From the NCBI GenBank assembly GCA_963790435.1, contig CAWBOI010000001.1:1736001-1800000 (forward strand): a DNA stretch of 64,000 nt, in the 5' to 3' direction. Below are positions 61,853 through 64,000 of the stretch, piece by piece. The notes below the pieces were generated by a model that was not told the DNA's origin, made no database searches, and worked only from the letters and a program-made list of their open reading frames with translations. The translations under genes were made by a program, and so were the position numbers. This stretch comes from Ilyomonas sp963790435. Its GTDB lineage: Bacteria > Bacteroidota > Bacteroidia > Chitinophagales > Chitinophagaceae. Every line of letters begins with the position of its first letter. Position 1 is the stretch's first letter.

Positions 61853-63787
61853 ATGGAAATTACGCCCGGCACACTTTTGCAAAATATCAATACACCTGCC
61901 GATATAAAAAAGTTGGATAGAACGCAGCTTCATCAATTATCCGATGAATTGCGGCAGTACATTATTGATGTGGTAAGCGTGCATGGCGGACACTTTGCCG
62001 CAAGTCTTGGTGTGGTAGAATTAACGGTGGCATTGCATTATGTTTACAACACGCCTTACGACCAGTTGGTGTGGGATGTAGGCCACCAGGCGTATGGACA
62101 TAAAATACTCACCGGGCGCAGAGATGTGTTTTATACCAACCGTAAATACAAAGGCATCAGCGGTTTTCCAAAACGCAGCGAAAGTGAGTATGATACGTTT
62201 GGCGTAGGTCATTCTTCCACTTCAGTATCGGCTGCACTGGGTATGGCAATGGCGGCAAAATACAAAGGGGAAGACAGAAAATCAGTTGCTGTCATTGGCG
62301 ATGGTGCGATGACGGCAGGTATGGCTTTCGAAGCCTTGAATCATGCCGGTGTTGCGGATGCAGATATGCTGGTTGTGTTGAATGACAACGGCATTGGCAT
62401 TGACCAAAATGTGGGTGCGTTGAAAGAATATTTAACCGACATAACCACTTCTCAAACGTACAATAAGCTGCGCGATGATGTGTGGCAACTGCTTGGCAAA
62501 CTGCCTGTGGGCAAGCGTTTCACGCGCGACATGGCAAGCAAGCTGGAAGCCGGAATCAAAGGCATGGTAAGCAAACGCAGCAATTTGTTTGAAGCTTTGA
62601 ATTTTAGATATTTCGGGCCGATTGACGGGCACAACATCACTAAGTTGGTGGATACTTTACACGATTTAAAAAACATTCCCGGTCCCAAATTATTGCACAT
62701 TGTTACGGTAAAGGGAAAAGGTTATTCGCTTGCGGAAAAAGACCAAACCAAATGGCACGCACCCGGCTTGTTTGATAAAGTAACCGGCGAAATTTACAAG
62801 AAAAGATACGACACGCCGCAGCCGCCCAAATACCAGGATGTGTTTGGCAAAACCATCATCGAACTGGCGAAAGAAAATAAAAAAATTATGGGCATCACGC
62901 CCGCAATGCCAAGTGGTTGCTCTTTAAAAATGATGATGGATGAAATGCCCGACCGTGCTTTTGATGTGGGCATTTGCGAGCAACATGCGGTTACGTTAAG
63001 TGCGGGACTTGCCACGCAAGGCTTGCGACCGTTTTGCAATATTTATTCATCGTTTATGCAACGCGCTTTCGACCAGGTAGTACATGATGTTGCTATACAA
63101 AAATTGCCCGTTATTTTTTGCCTTGATAGAGCGGGTTTGGTGGGTGAAGATGGGCCTACGCATCATGGTGCTTACGACATTGCTTATTTCCGTTGCATTC
63201 CGAATATGATCATCAGCGCGCCGATGAACGAACAGGAATTGCGCAATTTGATGTACACCGCACAATTGGACGAAACCAAACTGCCGTTTGTGATTCGCTA
63301 TCCGCGTGGCGAAGGTGTGCTGCACAACTGGCAAACGCCTTTTGAAAAGCTCCAAATTGGACGGGGCCGAAAGCTAAAAGATGGAAACGATCTTGCCATT
63401 TTATCCATTGGTCATCCTGGCAATTTTGCAACGGTTGCCATTCGTCAATTAAAAACAGAAGGCATTGATGCTGCGCATTACGACCTGCGTTTTGTAAAGC
63501 CGCTGGATGAAGATTTATTACACGAAGTATTTGCCAAACACACCAGAATTATAACTGTGGAAGATGGCTGCATCGAAGGTGGTTTTGGCAGCGCGGTATT
63601 GGAATTTATGGCAAAATATAACTACACCGCCGAAGTAAAGCTATTGGGCATTCCTGATAGAATTATTGAACACGGAACGTTGAAAGAACTTCACGCCGAA
63701 TGCGGCTACGATGCAGAAGGCATCGCTAATGCAGCAAGAGAAATGATGAAAGAAAGCGTGCAGGTAAAGGTGGGATTGTTGGGCTGA
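61853..63787 (+). CDS. dxs: 1-deoxy-D-xylulose-5-phosphate synthase
   Basis: Dxs condenses pyruvate and glyceraldehyde-3-phosphate to DXP, the first step of the MEP pathway, using thiamine diphosphate. The protein has 644 residues from the ATG at 61853 (MEITPGTLLQNI), the usual length. The TPP-binding motif is VIGDGAMTAGMAFEALNHAG with NDNGIGID at its end, and the second domain has DVGICEQHAVTLSAGLA with the catalytic Glu, and GEDGPTHHGAYDIAYFRCIPNM. C-terminal transketolase domain: ITVEDGCIEGGFGSAVLEF. The frame is open to 61817 but the extra codons are not conserved-looking. Together with ispG it shows that isoprenoids are made by the MEP route. Confidence 0.95.
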   Translation: MEITPGTLLQNINTPADIKKLDRTQLHQLSDELRQYIIDVVSVHGGHFAASLGVVELTVALHYVYNTPYDQLVWDVGHQAYGHKILTGRRDVFYTNRKYKGISGFPKRSESEYDTFGVGHSSTSVSAALGMAMAAKYKGEDRKSVAVIGDGAMTAGMAFEALNHAGVADADMLVVLNDNGIGIDQNVGALKEYLTDITTSQTYNKLRDDVWQLLGKLPVGKRFTRDMASKLEAGIKGMVSKRSNLFEALNFRYFGPIDGHNITKLVDTLHDLKNIPGPKLLHIVTVKGKGYSLAEKDQTKWHAPGLFDKVTGEIYKKRYDTPQPPKYQDVFGKTIIELAKENKKIMGITPAMPSGCSLKMMMDEMPDRAFDVGICEQHAVTLSAGLATQGLRPFCNIYSSFMQRAFDQVVHDVAIQKLPVIFCLDRAGLVGEDGPTHHGAYDIAYFRCIPNMIISAPMNEQELRNLMYTAQLDETKLPFVIRYPRGEGVLHNWQTPFEKLQIGRGRKLKDGNDLAILSIGHPGNFATVAIRQLKTEGIDAAHYDLRFVKPLDEDLLHEVFAKHTRIITVEDGCIEGGFGSAVLEFMAKYNYTAEVKLLGIPDRIIEHGTLKELHAECGYDAEGIANAAREMMKESVQVKVGLLG

Positions 63788-63867
63788 GGCAACTTTATCT
63801 AAAGTTTGTTTTTGTGCGATTTTTCATAACAATTATTCGGTCGGAATTAAGTTGACTAATACGGTTG

Positions 63868-64000
63868 TCGTCATTCCGCAATTGCCCTCAACACGATAAT
63901 GAACTATAATCAAATTACCGGGGGCTTTGTGCGGAATCTGCTATTGTAAATATTCTGAGATTAATTCTACCTTCTGTTCGATATGATTTGCAGCTTTTGT
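63868..64000. repeat. Half copy of the long palindromic repeat, cut by the window end
   Basis: CGTCATTCCGCAATTGCC (63868-63885) matches the reverse complement of the right end of the element at 3379-3613, and GGGCTTTGTGCGGAATCTG (63922-63940) matches its inner arm. CTCAACACGA (63887-63896) is also shared. The element probably continues beyond the window. The gap 63788-63867 holds an exact TTTGTTTTTG word at 63805-63814. Confidence 0.7.

Noticed and set aside
1888..63814. The GCAAAAMCAAA word as a KOPS-like chromosome polarity signal
   Set aside because: Copies are nearly equal on both strands (about 27 forward and 23 reverse by hand count), so there is no strand bias over this window.
1888..63814. 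The word as a simple promoter -33 element (TTTG)
   Set aside because: Many copies are after stop codons, in terminators or inside coding regions in either direction, which promoter use would not explain.

Overview
The window looks like a chromosome segment of a Bacteroidota bacterium, most likely a Chitinophagaceae-type soil or plant-litter degrader. Supporting signs are a SusD-type protein, a type IX secretion C-terminal domain, many Bacteroidota lipoboxes, TAnnTTTG-type promoter sequence, the long form of IspG, ECF42/YCII and PnuC/NadR-like pairs, and very short RBS-poor leaders. No rRNA, tRNA, CRISPR array, prophage, integrase or transposase was seen.

Layout. 1-1.8 kb is the tail of a SusC/SusD-type locus (SusD end plus a LamG lipoprotein). 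2.1-7.6 kb holds a seven-heme cytochrome c lipoprotein, a very long FG-GAP/ASPIC lipoprotein and a small lipoprotein. 7.7-18.9 kb is a mannan/plant cell wall locus: a divergent AraC regulator, then GH26 mannanase, SSS sugar symporter, GH130 phosphorylase, AGE-family 2-epimerase, GH28-like protein, CE2-type esterase and GH9 glucanase. Together the first four give the known route mannan -> mannobiose -> mannosylglucose -> mannose-1-phosphate + glucose. 19.2-33.5 kb carries two complete RND tripartite efflux operons separated by a frameshifted Nramp-family transporter; the second has its own TetR gene. 33.8-41.8 kb has an ELWxxDGT repeat protein with a T9SS tail, then GH95 fucosidase, GH79-like hydrolase, NIPSNAP and DUF2147 genes. 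41.9-45 kb has the radical SAM/TIGR03915 pair and a LuxR regulator. 45.2-64 kb is mostly housekeeping: ispG, GH3, nadR-like/pnuC, an oxidoreductase, ECF42 sigma factor/YCII, FKBP, FadL-like porin, proS, DUF4836 and dxs.

Three things stand out beyond the genes. First, a short DNA word, GCAAAAMCAAA (M = A or C), occurs about 50 times by hand count on both strands. It lies mostly at gene ends, in terminators (twice as an inverted pair) and in signal-peptide codons, a distribution resembling DNA uptake sequences. Second, repeat sequences of intergenic type sit in frame inside ispG (four places) and the nadR-like gene (one). Third, five apparent single-base frameshifts break four well conserved genes including proS, which suggests base-calling errors and means these genes should be read as one unit each.
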